27,900 nucleotides of DNA from Candidatus Omnitrophica bacterium UBA6233 (GTDB taxonomy: Bacteria > Omnitrophota > Gorgyraeia > Gygaellales > Profunditerraquicolaceae). The DNA is taken from assembly GCA_002440965.1 (NCBI GenBank), contig DJWJ01000034.1:636-28535 (forward strand). Direction: 5' to 3'. Position numbers and translations under genes: made by a program. Position 1 is the stretch's first letter. Each line of letters opens with the position of its first letter. This document shows positions 8,738 to 16,636 of the stretch, in pieces. Under the pieces are notes generated by a model. It worked only from the letters and a program-made list of their open reading frames with translations, searched no databases and was not told the DNA's origin.

Positions 8738-9262
8738 TTACAACCTCCTTATTTGACAGTTGCCATAACGTTTGTTTAATTCATTAAGTAAACTCGCCGC
8801 GCTTTCCTTGCTGGAAAAGTTTCCGGCGCACAAGATAAAATAACCGTTTTTGCTAAACAACATCACGCCGAGCCCCCGCTTTTTGATAAATTCCGCTTCC
8901 TTAAGGGCATTGGCCTTAGTCTTAAAACTGCCCACCTGAATGGTAAAAGGCCCTTGCTGCATAACCGGATTGGCTGCCTGTTTAACCATCACCTCGTTTT
9001 TAGCCGCCTGAGGAAGAGGCTGGCTGTTTTGCGCCTTCAACATAATCAAGGCCCTGGCTTGATCCAGAATAATACTCTTTCCTTTTTCCACGCCTAAAGA
9101 AAAAGCCGCAATTCCGGTAACCAAAATTGCCAGAATAATCAGTATCGTTTTTTCATAACTCCAGATACGCGTCAAAAACGGATTACTCTGGCTGGCCCCG
9201 GAATCCCGAGGTTGGCTGCCTTGAGAAAATAATTCCAACTGAGAATTGCCTTGCTTTTCCAC
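8738..9262 (-). CDS. SPOR-domain membrane protein
   Basis: A 174-residue bitopic protein. It has a short Gln/Ser-rich cytoplasmic part (1-37), one transmembrane helix (about 38-57), a linker, and a C-terminal SPOR domain at about 104-172 (FTIQVGSFKTKANAL, ILCAGNFSSKESA). SPOR domains bind denuded septal peptidoglycan, so the protein probably localises to the division site, as FtsN or DedD does. The start is GTG at 9262, 8 bp after the GAF-HD-GYP gene, and the ribosome-binding site is weak. No alternative start fits the reading frame better. Apart from the anchor and SPOR domain nothing identifies a specific activity. Confidence 0.9.
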   Translation of the reverse strand: MEKQGNSQLELFSQGSQPRDSGASQSNPFLTRIWSYEKTILIILAILVTGIAAFSLGVEKGKSIILDQARALIMLKAQNSQPLPQAAKNEVMVKQAANPVMQQGPFTIQVGSFKTKANALKEAEFIKKRGLGVMLFSKNGYFILCAGNFSSKESAASLLNELNKRYGNCQIRRL

Positions 9263-9270
9263 GAAGTAAT

Positions 9271-10344
9271 TTATCTCTTGATTTTATCCTGCTTAAGGTA
9301 AACCTTGGTATTAATCTTCTTGATTATTTTTAAAAAGGCCTCCACGACCCGGGGATCAAACTGCGTCCCGCTTTTCTTTTTAATCTCCTTTATCGCGGAA
9401 TTAATATCTTTTCTTTCACGGTAGGGACGGCCGTAAACCATAGCCTCAAAAGCATCGGCAACCGCCATAATACGCGCGCCTTCGGGAATCTGCCCCTTCT
9501 TTAATCTGGAAGGGTATCCGGTGCCGTCATACTTCTCATGGTGATGCATTATAATCGGTATTACCGGCCTTAACACTTGCAATGGACGCAATATCTGAGC
9601 GCCCTTTACAGGATGCTTTTTAATGATATTGAATTCTGCGGCCGTAAGCTTGGTAGTCTTGGTAAGTATCTCCGGAGGAATATCAACCTTACCGGTATCG
9701 TGCAGGAGGCTGGCATATTTTAAACTCTGGAGTTGCTTTTCATCCAAATGCATCTGATGGCCGATAGCAGTAACCAAGCGGCTAAAATACGGCGAATGTG
9801 TGTATTCCTGGGGAACGCGGGTATCCAACAGGGTAACCAGCGACTTTATGCTTCCAAAAACTATTTTTTGCTGCTCCTCGTAAAGCTGAAGGTTCCTTAT
9901 GCCGATTATCGCCTGTTCAATCAAAGTCATCAATGTTTCCCGGTCGGGGCCTTCAAAAGGATGCGCGCTTCTTTTACGCCTCAAGAGGACAATACCGATC
10001 AGGTCATCGGAAATCAAAGGCGCGGCCATAAAATTATCCCGGATCATAACGGAACTATTCCGGATTATCTGCTTCTCTATCCTGTTGACTATTTTTGACC
10101 TCTGGTCGGTGCAAGATTTGTTTTTGCCGCTGACAAAACATTTCAAAACAGAATACCGTTTCGTAGTGTCAAGCATCGTAATCTGGCAATAATCGGCGCT
10201 CAATATCTGGCTGATGAGCCGGCACAGCCGCGGTATAAGATCAGACAATTCATAAGTGGAATTAACCAGCCGGTAAATACTATGGATGGTGGAAATCAGG
10301 CTCTTATACCTTTTCGTAGGGGTCAAATAATTTTTTGTATTCAT
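9271..10344 (-). CDS. GAF and HD-GYP domain protein (probable cyclic-di-GMP phosphodiesterase)
   Basis: 357 residues with no membrane segment. Residues about 30-155 are a GAF-type sensor domain. The HD-GYP domain follows from about 165: a metal-binding His near 183, the HD pair at 215-216 (LLHDTGKVDIP), HHE at 268-270, and the GYP motif as DGTGYP at 273-278 with IMAVADAFEAM after it. All usual metal ligands and the GYP triad are present, so hydrolysis of cyclic-di-GMP is expected, controlled by a ligand or redox signal at the GAF domain that the sequence does not reveal. The ATG lies 41 bp inside the end of the dGTPase gene. No diguanylate cyclase (GGDEF) gene is in the window. Confidence 0.92.
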   Translation of the reverse strand: MNTKNYLTPTKRYKSLISTIHSIYRLVNSTYELSDLIPRLCRLISQILSADYCQITMLDTTKRYSVLKCFVSGKNKSCTDQRSKIVNRIEKQIIRNSSVMIRDNFMAAPLISDDLIGIVLLRRKRSAHPFEGPDRETLMTLIEQAIIGIRNLQLYEEQQKIVFGSIKSLVTLLDTRVPQEYTHSPYFSRLVTAIGHQMHLDEKQLQSLKYASLLHDTGKVDIPPEILTKTTKLTAAEFNIIKKHPVKGAQILRPLQVLRPVIPIIMHHHEKYDGTGYPSRLKKGQIPEGARIMAVADAFEAMVYGRPYRERKDINSAIKEIKKKSGTQFDPRVVEAFLKIIKKINTKVYLKQDKIKR

Positions 10345-11458
10345 CTAACGCATACCTGTCAGTCATACCGGCGATATAGTCGCAAACCGTTCTCTTGACG
10401 CCATCGCGGTCAATCCGGTTTTGAATTTTTTCAGGAAGCTGTTTGGGATTAGCTACGTAAACCCTGAATAATTCCTGTATAAAACGCTTGGCTTTTATGC
10501 TCATCCGCACCACGCGATAATGGTTATAAAGCTTATCCATCAGGAAAGCGCGCAGGGGTATCCTTAATTTTAGCATATCCTGGCTAAAAGTTACAATCTT
10601 TTTCTTTATTTTCTTGGCATCTTTATATGACTTAAGCCCGGCCTTTTGGATATTGCTTTCGGTTTCCCGGATTAAATCCGTAACCTGCAAATCAATCAGG
10701 GAACGGATAATAAGATACCTCTTTTTCTCCGGAGAAATACAGGAATATTTTGCAGCAATACCTTGATTAAGGTTCCTCCAGATAGAGAGCCCTTCCAAAT
10801 CCGCCTCTTTAATTAGCCCTGACGCCAAACCGTCATCAAGGTCATGGTTATCATAGGCAATCTCATCGGCAATATCTACTACCTGTGTTTCCAGCGTCGG
10901 CGATTCTTCGGGAGCTAAACCCTTTAGCCTTGAACTTATATCAAAAGCCGTTGAATGCTTGGCTATACCCTCCCTTACTTCCCAAGTCAAATTCAGTCCG
11001 GGAAAATCCGGGTATTTTTCTTCAAGGTAATCCACTACTCTTAAACCCTGGGTATTATGGTTAAACCCGCCGTGCTTAGACATTAATTCATTTAAAGCGT
11101 CCTCTCCGGAATGGCCAAACGCGGTATGCCCCAAGTCATGAGCCAAAGCAATCGCTTCGGTCAAATCGATATTCAAACGAAGAACGCCGGCAATGGTCCG
11201 GGCAATCTGGGATACTTCGATAGTATGGGTAAGACGGGTCCGGTAGTCATCGCCTTCATGATTTACGAAAACTTGCGTTTTATATTCGAGCCTTCTAAAA
11301 GCTGCGGAATGCACAATCCTATCCCGGTCACGCTGATAAGCTGACCTGTAAGAATGCTCCTTCTCGGGATGGACTCTTCCCTTACTCTGCCCGCTTTCCA
11401 TTGCGTAAGGGGCTAAGGCCGCGCGTTGAGTATCGTTAAGCTGTTTTTGCTTGAGCAT
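10304..11458 (-). CDS. dgt: dGTPase-like deoxynucleoside triphosphate triphosphohydrolase
   Basis: A 384-residue soluble HD-domain hydrolase of the dGTPase-like family, which removes triphosphate from dNTPs. It shows the family N-terminus with YQRDRDRIVHSAAFRRLEYKTQ, the first metal His at 78 (RLTHTIEV), the HD pair at 107-108 (LAHDLGHTAFGH), GGFNHN, and the last Asp in VDIADEIAY. Length fits the shorter dGTPase-like proteins rather than E. coli Dgt. The ATG overlaps the end of the HIT gene by 23 bp, and the stop lies 41 bp inside the next gene. Substrate preference cannot be read from the sequence. Confidence 0.93.
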   Translation of the reverse strand: MLKQKQLNDTQRAALAPYAMESGQSKGRVHPEKEHSYRSAYQRDRDRIVHSAAFRRLEYKTQVFVNHEGDDYRTRLTHTIEVSQIARTIAGVLRLNIDLTEAIALAHDLGHTAFGHSGEDALNELMSKHGGFNHNTQGLRVVDYLEEKYPDFPGLNLTWEVREGIAKHSTAFDISSRLKGLAPEESPTLETQVVDIADEIAYDNHDLDDGLASGLIKEADLEGLSIWRNLNQGIAAKYSCISPEKKRYLIIRSLIDLQVTDLIRETESNIQKAGLKSYKDAKKIKKKIVTFSQDMLKLRIPLRAFLMDKLYNHYRVVRMSIKAKRFIQELFRVYVANPKQLPEKIQNRIDRDGVKRTVCDYIAGMTDRYALDEYKKLFDPYEKV

Positions 11459-11915
11459 TTTTTAATAATTTGGCCAACTCATCCAACGACTGAGAAATAA
11501 TCTTCGTGCCGGCAAGCGAAGGCATAAAATTGGTATCTCCTACCCAACGCGGGACTATATGTATATGCAGGTGCCCGGTGATTCCGGCTCCGGCGCTGCG
11601 GGACAAATTAATACCTAGATTAAACCCTTGCGGTTTCAAGACTTTTTCCAAAAGTTTCTTGGCTCTTTTAACCGCGTTAAACAAACCCAATACCTCTTCT
11701 TGGGTCAACTGTTCCAGCTTGCTTAAATGCCGGACCGGAGAAACCAGCATATGCCCGTTATTATACGGAAAGATATTCAGCATCGCGATTACATGCGGGG
11801 TTCTAAAAATCACGTAATCACCCGCCTGTTTGCGGCTGGCCTTACAAAATACGCAGCCTTTTTGTTTTTTACTCCTGATATACTTGACTCTCCACGGCGC
11901 CCAAAGTTTATCCAT
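11436..11915 (-). CDS. HIT-family nucleotide hydrolase/phosphorylase
   Basis: A 159-residue histidine-triad protein. The catalytic triad HLHIHIV is at 115-121, preceded by ITG and followed by PRW. The opening MDKLWAPWR and the CVFC pair at 21-24 are typical of the zinc-containing HIT subgroup often annotated as Ap4A hydrolase or phosphorylase. Members hydrolyse or phosphorolyse dinucleoside polyphosphates or nucleotidyl amidates, and the exact substrate here is unknown. The start is ATG 11915, one base after the metallophosphoesterase stop, and the end overlaps dgt by 23 bp. Confidence 0.93.
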   Translation of the reverse strand: MDKLWAPWRVKYIRSKKQKGCVFCKASRKQAGDYVIFRTPHVIAMLNIFPYNNGHMLVSPVRHLSKLEQLTQEEVLGLFNAVKRAKKLLEKVLKPQGFNLGINLSRSAGAGITGHLHIHIVPRWVGDTNFMPSLAGTKIISQSLDELAKLLKNAQAKTA

Positions 11916-11916
11916 A

Positions 11917-12405
11917 TTATATGTTGACTATTTTTGACTGTATCTTATCGTTTATCTCGATTACCCCGTAGGTATTGCATTCAACGCAAGATTTATCCGT
12001 CGCGCTTCCGGGGTTAAAAAAAAGCGCGCCGTTGCGTTTTTCGTTAAATACCTGATGGGTATGCCCGAATATAACCACATCTAATTTATCGTTTTTAAAC
12101 TCCGAGTCAAGAAGCTCAAATATTCTATTCGGCGCGCCAAAACCGTGGAAAATCCCGATTTTAAAATTTCCGGCTTTAAATATTTCTTTCTGCGGCAGGA
12201 CTTTCTTTATCTCTTCGGGGTCCATGTTCCCGCAAACCGCCTTTAGGCACTTGGAGATAGATTTTAACTCATTAAAAAAATCCAGGCTGACCATATCCCC
12301 GGCATGGATGACCATATCCGCGTTCTTAATCTCTTCGATTAATTTCTCCGGCAAGCCTTGAGCCCTGTCCGGTATATGCGTATCGGAGATTACGACTATT
12401 TTCAA
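11917..12405 (-). CDS. YfcE/MJ0936-type metallophosphoesterase
   Basis: A 162-residue calcineurin-like phosphoesterase with every metal-binding motif: SDTHIPD near residue 7, HAGD near 34-37, GNMDP near 59, HGFG and GHTHQ. Proteins of this compact family hydrolyse phosphodiesters such as bis-p-nitrophenyl phosphate in vitro, and their physiological substrates are mostly unknown. The start is TTG at 12405, supported by AAGG 8 nt upstream and by the family N-terminus beginning exactly there (MKIVVISDTH). It is followed within one base by the HIT gene. A hairpin repeat lies between it and the upstream ATPase gene. Confidence 0.92.
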   Translation of the reverse strand: MKIVVISDTHIPDRAQGLPEKLIEEIKNADMVIHAGDMVSLDFFNELKSISKCLKAVCGNMDPEEIKKVLPQKEIFKAGNFKIGIFHGFGAPNRIFELLDSEFKNDKLDVVIFGHTHQVFNEKRNGALFFNPGSATDKSCVECNTYGVIEINDKIQSKIVNI

Positions 12406-12422
12406 TTTATAAACCTTTCGTT

Positions 12423-12468
12423 AGGGACGGTTCTATTCTTTATGGCCATTTAGCATAGAACCGTCCCT
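12423..12468. repeat. Palindromic GGGACGGTTCTAT hairpin element, copy 1
   Basis: A 14-bp perfect inverted repeat, AGGGACGGTTCTAT (12423-12436) and its complement (12455-12468), with an 18-nt loop. It fills the 66-bp gap between the ATPase and metallophosphoesterase genes. The core GGGRCGGTTCTAT reappears in the larger hairpin at 26349-26407, so this is a dispersed element of REP type rather than a simple terminator. In the minus direction no T-run follows the stem. Confidence 0.85.
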
Positions 12469-12471
12469 TTT

Positions 12472-14061
12472 CTATGCTATGACTTTCGGCTTGGAATACA
12501 GATCAAGAATCTGATTCAAACTGTTGATATCCCAAGTCCAGATTTTTTCTTCCAGCGCCCTTAGCCTCGTGTTCACATCGATATCTTTTAGCGTTACAAT
12601 TACTTTTCTCTGAAGCTTATGCCGGTATCTCCGGCATTCCCTGGAGAAATCAACTACGTCCTCTTCGGTAAGCGAATCCTGTTTTACCGCGACAATCCAG
12701 AGGCTGTCGGTCGAACGGCCGATTAACCCGTTCTTGAGCAAGCGGCTGTGAAATTGCAATGGCTTAATCTCCCGCAAATGGTTAAGACGAACCTTGCCCT
12801 TGCCCATCTGAATCATTTCATCTTCAAAAGAACCCAGAAGCTCACTCATTCTCTCCATAAGCGGCTTTTGGGCCTGAAGTATAAACTCCTGAATCATACC
12901 CTCGATACTATCGCGAAATTTAGCTTTTTGGTTTTTGGCGTCAAAGGTGAGCGAATGCAGTTTGCCCTGATAAACGAATTTCATCCAAAAACTAAAAACA
13001 CGGTCATTAATCTGCAGGAAATCTGCGCTGCGATTTATAGTATCTATCTCTAACAAATGATTGATCCGGGAAACAAGCTTGCTTTTCTGTATCCGCAATA
13101 AATGAGATATATCCTTAACCCTGTTCCTGCCGCTGGAGATTAAATAAAGAATAGATATATAGTCATTGCTGTAAGGATGGTCGAGAAAACTTTTTACGTA
13201 ACTTGAGAATCTTTGATTGAGGATGCCGGTTGAATCAAAAAGCTCTCCTTCCAATATTTCCGAAAGCGGCCGGCCTTCTTTTTTCAACAAGGCGTTAGCA
13301 ATGACCTCCAGATACATCGGGTATCCGCCGCTAAAATAAACAATGAAATCAATCAAAGGAGCGGCCAAGGGTATCCCGGAGAGCTTGTTCTTCAGGAATT
13401 CCATACTCATACCGATATTAAAAGGCTTAACCTCCACCACCTCAAAGTTACCGAAAAGCAAAGAAAGATTTTTCGAAAGGATATTTCTCGCCTTGAATTT
13501 CAAGGAGCTGGCGATTATATACATCGTGTTTTTGTTGGTAATCAAAAGCTTGGACCAATCACGATAGAGGCCGGTAAAACCAATGCCTTCGAGATTCTGA
13601 AACTCATCGAATATCACTACGCAATACTTGCCTGTCTCAAGGTGGATAAGCTCGCAGAGGGCGTTTAATTCCGTAAATATATTCTTCTTTTTCCTCTTGC
13701 TTAGGTCGTTAAGGATTGATTTTATCTTCTCGCAGGTCTTGGGAATATATCTTGCGGATTTACTGACCAGAAAATCCAAATCTTCTTTCAACTCTATGTC
13801 GCTGTTGCCCAGAAAATTATAAAGCAATACCCCGATAAACCTTTTGGAAAACGAAACAGCTGATTCCGGCCTTACATCAAGGTAAAGCGGAATAATCAGA
13901 TTATCCTGAAATTTATCCAGAAAATTAAAGATAATGGAGGTCTTACCCACTAACTCATCGCCAACCAAAGCGATATTCTGACGGTAATTTTCTTTTAAAC
14001 CGTTTACCCGCTTTTGAAGTATATCCTCGTAATATTTACGGCTAAAGTAAGTTTTCTTCAT
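12472..14061 (-). CDS. Archaeal-type (PF01637-like) P-loop ATPase
   Basis: A 529-residue AAA-type ATPase. The Walker A motif GDELVGKT is at 34-41 after a short N-terminal segment, and Walker B is VVIFDEFQNL with Asp152-Glu153. Sensor-like IIASSLKF follows near 185-190. After the ATPase core (about 10-270) comes a winged-helix-like part (LLRIQKSKLVSRINHLLEI) and a C-terminal region beginning FWMKFVY that resembles the DUF234 domain found behind this ATPase type. Genes of this family are widespread in archaea and patchy in bacteria, and their role is unknown, with nucleic-acid or STAND-like signalling functions proposed. The ATG shares one base with the stop of the NlpD-like gene. The REP-like hairpin behind it and its unrelated neighbours suggest an accessory gene inserted into a housekeeping operon. 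Confidence 0.82.
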   Translation of the reverse strand: MKKTYFSRKYYEDILQKRVNGLKENYRQNIALVGDELVGKTSIIFNFLDKFQDNLIIPLYLDVRPESAVSFSKRFIGVLLYNFLGNSDIELKEDLDFLVSKSARYIPKTCEKIKSILNDLSKRKKKNIFTELNALCELIHLETGKYCVVIFDEFQNLEGIGFTGLYRDWSKLLITNKNTMYIIASSLKFKARNILSKNLSLLFGNFEVVEVKPFNIGMSMEFLKNKLSGIPLAAPLIDFIVYFSGGYPMYLEVIANALLKKEGRPLSEILEGELFDSTGILNQRFSSYVKSFLDHPYSNDYISILYLISSGRNRVKDISHLLRIQKSKLVSRINHLLEIDTINRSADFLQINDRVFSFWMKFVYQGKLHSLTFDAKNQKAKFRDSIEGMIQEFILQAQKPLMERMSELLGSFEDEMIQMGKGKVRLNHLREIKPLQFHSRLLKNGLIGRSTDSLWIVAVKQDSLTEEDVVDFSRECRRYRHKLQRKVIVTLKDIDVNTRLRALEEKIWTWDINSLNQILDLYSKPKVIA

Positions 14062-14759
14062 TATGGCAAATAAAATAAGGGGTTTTTCGGCACAGCTCCC
14101 TTGCGCACTTCGAAATGCAAATAAGTATTCCTGTCCCGGCCGCTAGCGCCGGCTTTGGCGATAATCGCGCCCTTTAACACGCTGTCTCCGGCTTTAACAA
14201 AGATTTCCGAATTCCTGCCGTAAACAGTAAATAACCCGTCGCTGTGTTCAATGATAACCGTCTTGCCGAATCCCGCGAAATCTTCGTCAGTAAAAACTAC
14301 CCTGCCGCTGCGGGAAGCCAAAACGTCCAAAGAACCGTAAGGTTTTATATTGACGCCTTTATTCAACATATAATTAATGTTCTGCCCGAAAGAACCGATA
14401 ACTCTACCGCGTATAGGCCAGATAAAATCATCGTTATCCGCGTATTTGCCTGCCTGCTGCGGGGCGGGTTTTGCCTGGTTGGGAATGAATATTTGCTGGC
14501 CTATTTCAACCGCCGTAGTATCTGTTATGCGGTTTAAGCGGGCCAATTCATCCAAATCAACCCCATAGATCTTAGATATCTTCCAAAGGGTCTGCCCGGC
14601 TACGACCTTATGATAGATGCCGGGAACAGCCTGAGGTATGGTTTGACTCGGCTTAACCAGCATAGGAGCAGCGCTGCAGCCGGCCAAGAATAGTAAATAG
14701 CATATAACAGGCAGAATATAGAATATTCTCGGCTTACTATTGAATATATATTTTTTCAT
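14061..14759 (-). CDS. NlpD-like lipoprotein with LysM and degenerate LytM (M23) domain
   Basis: A 232-residue lipoprotein. The lipobox LAGC places the acylated Cys at 28. LysM is about 50-92 (KVVAGQTLWKISKIYGV ... IFIP) and the LytM/M23 domain 113-231. Active M23 enzymes need HxxxD and HxH. Here the first pair is Asn133 and Asn137 (NKGVNI), and HxH is Tyr213-Leu-His215 (YLHFEVR), with only His172 and His215 left. The enzyme therefore should not cut peptidoglycan. The same arrangement of lipoprotein, LysM and dead LytM is that of E. coli NlpD, which activates a septal amidase, so an amidase-activator role is inferred. No amidase gene is in the window. AGGGAAG precedes the ATG, and the tRNA-Gly gene ends 48 bp upstream. 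Confidence 0.9.
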   Translation of the reverse strand: MKKYIFNSKPRIFYILPVICYLLFLAGCSAAPMLVKPSQTIPQAVPGIYHKVVAGQTLWKISKIYGVDLDELARLNRITDTTAVEIGQQIFIPNQAKPAPQQAGKYADNDDFIWPIRGRVIGSFGQNINYMLNKGVNIKPYGSLDVLASRSGRVVFTDEDFAGFGKTVIIEHSDGLFTVYGRNSEIFVKAGDSVLKGAIIAKAGASGRDRNTYLHFEVRKGAVPKNPLFYLP

Positions 14760-14807
14760 CGCTCTTCCCTGAATATTGGCTACTACCTGCTAATTACTGT
14801 ATTTCAG

Positions 14808-14878
14808 AGCGGGCGAAGGGAATTGAACCCTCCTATCCAGCTTGGGAAGCTGGTGTTCTACCGATGAACTACGCCCGC
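14808..14878 (-). tRNA. tRNA-Gly (anticodon CCC)
   Basis: A 71-nt cloverleaf on the minus strand. The acceptor stem is GCGGGCG/CGCCCGC with discriminator U, the D stem GTTC/GAAC with loop ATCGGTA, the anticodon stem CCAGC/GCTGG with loop TTCCCAA (anticodon CCC, reading GGG), the variable loop has 4 nt, and the T arm contains GGGTTCAATTCCC. The CCA end is not encoded. It sits in the 135-bp gap between thiC and the NlpD-like gene and is probably cut from the operon transcript. Confidence 0.96.
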
Positions 14879-14894
14879 ATAACTCCGCCTGCCG

Positions 14895-16175
14895 CTATGA
14901 CAGGCACTCATCCATTAATTTAATAGAACAATACTTTCCGCACATTGTGCAGACATCTTTGTTTTGCGGCTGCGATTCTTTACGAAACCTTGCCGCTTTT
15001 AGCGGATCAATTGAAAGCTTAATCTGCTTTTTCCAATCGCGTTTCTTGCGGGCCAAAGACATCTGCCGATCCCATTTAATCGCCACTTGCCTATTTTTTA
15101 CAAGGTCGGCGGCATGGGCTGAAATCCTCGAGGCAATAATCCCTTCCCTGACATCATCCTCCGAAGGATGTTTAAGATGTTCGGCAGGAGTAACATAACA
15201 TAAGAAATCCGCTCCAAAACTAGCTGCCAACGCTCCTCCTATAGAAGCATTGATATGGTCATAGCCGCAAGCCACGTCAGTTACCAGCGGCCCCAAGACA
15301 TAAAACGGCGCGCCGTGGCATATTTTTTTCTCTAAAGCGATATTCTCTTCAATTTGATTTAAAGGCACATGGCCCGGCCCCTCGATCATAACCTGAACAT
15401 CATGCATCTTCGCCCGAAGCGCCAGTTCTCCCAAAGTTTTTAGTTCCGAGATTTGAGCTTTATCTGTGGCATCCAGAATTGAACCCGGACGCATTCCATC
15501 GCCTAAGCTTAAAACCACGTCATATTTATAGGCAATATCCAGTATTTGATCAAAATACTCATAAAAGGGGTTTTCCGCTTTATTAAAAGCCATCCAGTTC
15601 GCGATTATCGCCCCGCCCCTTGAAACAATGCTGAGTATTCTTTTATTTTTCCTGAGTGTCGCGATATTCTTCCGCGTTATCCCCGAGTGGATTGTGAAAA
15701 AATCCACTCCTTCCTTAGCCTGGGCTTCCAGAATATTAAGCATATCTGAAGGAGTAAATTTCAGAAAGTTCCTGTATTTTTTCTGGGCAAAAACCGCAAT
15801 TTCATACACCGGAACAGTGCCCAGAGGAATGGTTGAACGTTTGATTATTTCTCCGCGGATTTTCTTCAAATCTCCCCCGACACTCAAATCCATTACGCTA
15901 TCCGCGCCGTATTTTATGGAAATATCCAGTTTGCGCAGTTCTTCCTTGAGGCTGGATTTGTCGGTTGAAGTACCGAGGTTAGAGTTGACTTTCGTGCGCA
16001 AACCAAAGCCTACTGCGCAAGGCTTAGCCAATTTACGGGAGTTATTCTTAAGTATAACGGCCTTGCCGGCTTTGATATTCCTCAAAAGGCTATCCGGATG
16101 GACTCCTTCCGCAAACGCGATTTTACGCATCAGAGGAGTAATGATATTTTTCTTGGCGGACTCAAGCTGCGTCAT
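14895..16175 (-). CDS. thiC: Phosphomethylpyrimidine synthase ThiC
   Basis: A 426-residue radical-SAM enzyme that rearranges aminoimidazole ribotide into hydroxymethylpyrimidine phosphate, the pyrimidine precursor of thiamine. It shows the family phrases DSVMDLSVGGD, FFTIHSGI, SRGGAI, SLGDGMRPGS, MIEGPGHVPL and LGPLVTD. The C-terminal iron-sulphur motif is CTMCGKYC, that is CX2CX3C, one residue shorter than the CX2CX4C of the E. coli-type enzyme. The protein lacks the long N-terminal domain of that type and is of the short class common in anaerobes and archaea. The close relative BzaF (benzimidazole synthesis) is an alternative, but the neighbouring thiD2 gene favours thiamine. No TPP riboswitch is visible in the 17-bp gap upstream. 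Confidence 0.94.
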   Translation of the reverse strand: MTQLESAKKNIITPLMRKIAFAEGVHPDSLLRNIKAGKAVILKNNSRKLAKPCAVGFGLRTKVNSNLGTSTDKSSLKEELRKLDISIKYGADSVMDLSVGGDLKKIRGEIIKRSTIPLGTVPVYEIAVFAQKKYRNFLKFTPSDMLNILEAQAKEGVDFFTIHSGITRKNIATLRKNKRILSIVSRGGAIIANWMAFNKAENPFYEYFDQILDIAYKYDVVLSLGDGMRPGSILDATDKAQISELKTLGELALRAKMHDVQVMIEGPGHVPLNQIEENIALEKKICHGAPFYVLGPLVTDVACGYDHINASIGGALAASFGADFLCYVTPAEHLKHPSEDDVREGIIASRISAHAADLVKNRQVAIKWDRQMSLARKKRDWKKQIKLSIDPLKAARFRKESQPQNKDVCTMCGKYCSIKLMDECLS

Positions 16176-16192
16176 TTATTTTGCTAACTTTC

Positions 16193-16636
16193 TTAACAAG
16201 AATCGGATATAGACGAGATTTTTCCAGCAGCCCTCTTTTCAATCTCATAGATTCTATACCTGATTCTTTTAAACTTAAGAGCGGAACTTACGTTAATAAG
16301 CTTGCTGAATTCTTCCAAAACCCGCGTTGATTCTTTTACCCGCTGGATATTGGCAAAAAAAACATCCTTAAGGCTATCGCGTTTCAATTCATTGCCCCGA
16401 AGCAGCCTGCCGATATCTTCCCCGGCCAATCTTTCCTTAAGCAGCAAAGGCTTAGGAACCAAATTGCCGGTTACAGAATCGATTGCGTGCCTGATTTTCT
16501 TCAATTCCAGCGTTAAGGCCCGGTTGTTTAGTATAAAACGCGTAACTTCCTCGCAAACACGCAAACCTTCTTTTACGCGGTTAATATTGGCGTCGATAAT
16601 CCGGTTGACAGTAATCTTTCTACTTTGCTTTGGCAA
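16193..16636 (-). CDS. thiD2: ThiD2-family hydroxymethylpyrimidine phosphate kinase
   Basis: A 147-residue, mainly helical protein. It shows the two related motifs of the ThiD2 family: RIIDANINRVKEGLRVCEE at 12-30 with KKIRHAID after it, and FANIQRVKESTRVLEEFSKL near 93-112. ThiD2, often fused to ThiE and once annotated as a thiamine-phosphate synthase domain, is reported to phosphorylate HMP-P strictly to HMP-PP. Next to thiC this gives two consecutive steps of the pyrimidine branch. The start is TTG at 16636, because no ATG or GTG lies between the upstream stop and the conserved core, and it overlaps the hldE2-like gene by 17 bp with a poor ribosome-binding site. Confidence 0.82.
   Translation of the reverse strand: MPKQSRKITVNRIIDANINRVKEGLRVCEEVTRFILNNRALTLELKKIRHAIDSVTGNLVPKPLLLKERLAGEDIGRLLRGNELKRDSLKDVFFANIQRVKESTRVLEEFSKLINVSSALKFKRIRYRIYEIEKRAAGKISSISDSC

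Noticed and set aside
12423..12468. Rho-independent terminator
   Set aside because: In the direction of transcription no T-run follows the stem, and the same core occurs in another intergenic location, which points to a dispersed repeat.
14061..14759. Active M23 endopeptidase
   Set aside because: HxxxD reads Asn..Asn and HxH reads Tyr-Leu-His, so the zinc site cannot form.
16176..16192. TPP riboswitch upstream of thiC
   Set aside because: Only 17 bp separate thiD2 and thiC, and the overlaps upstream leave no room. No TPP core motif was noticed.
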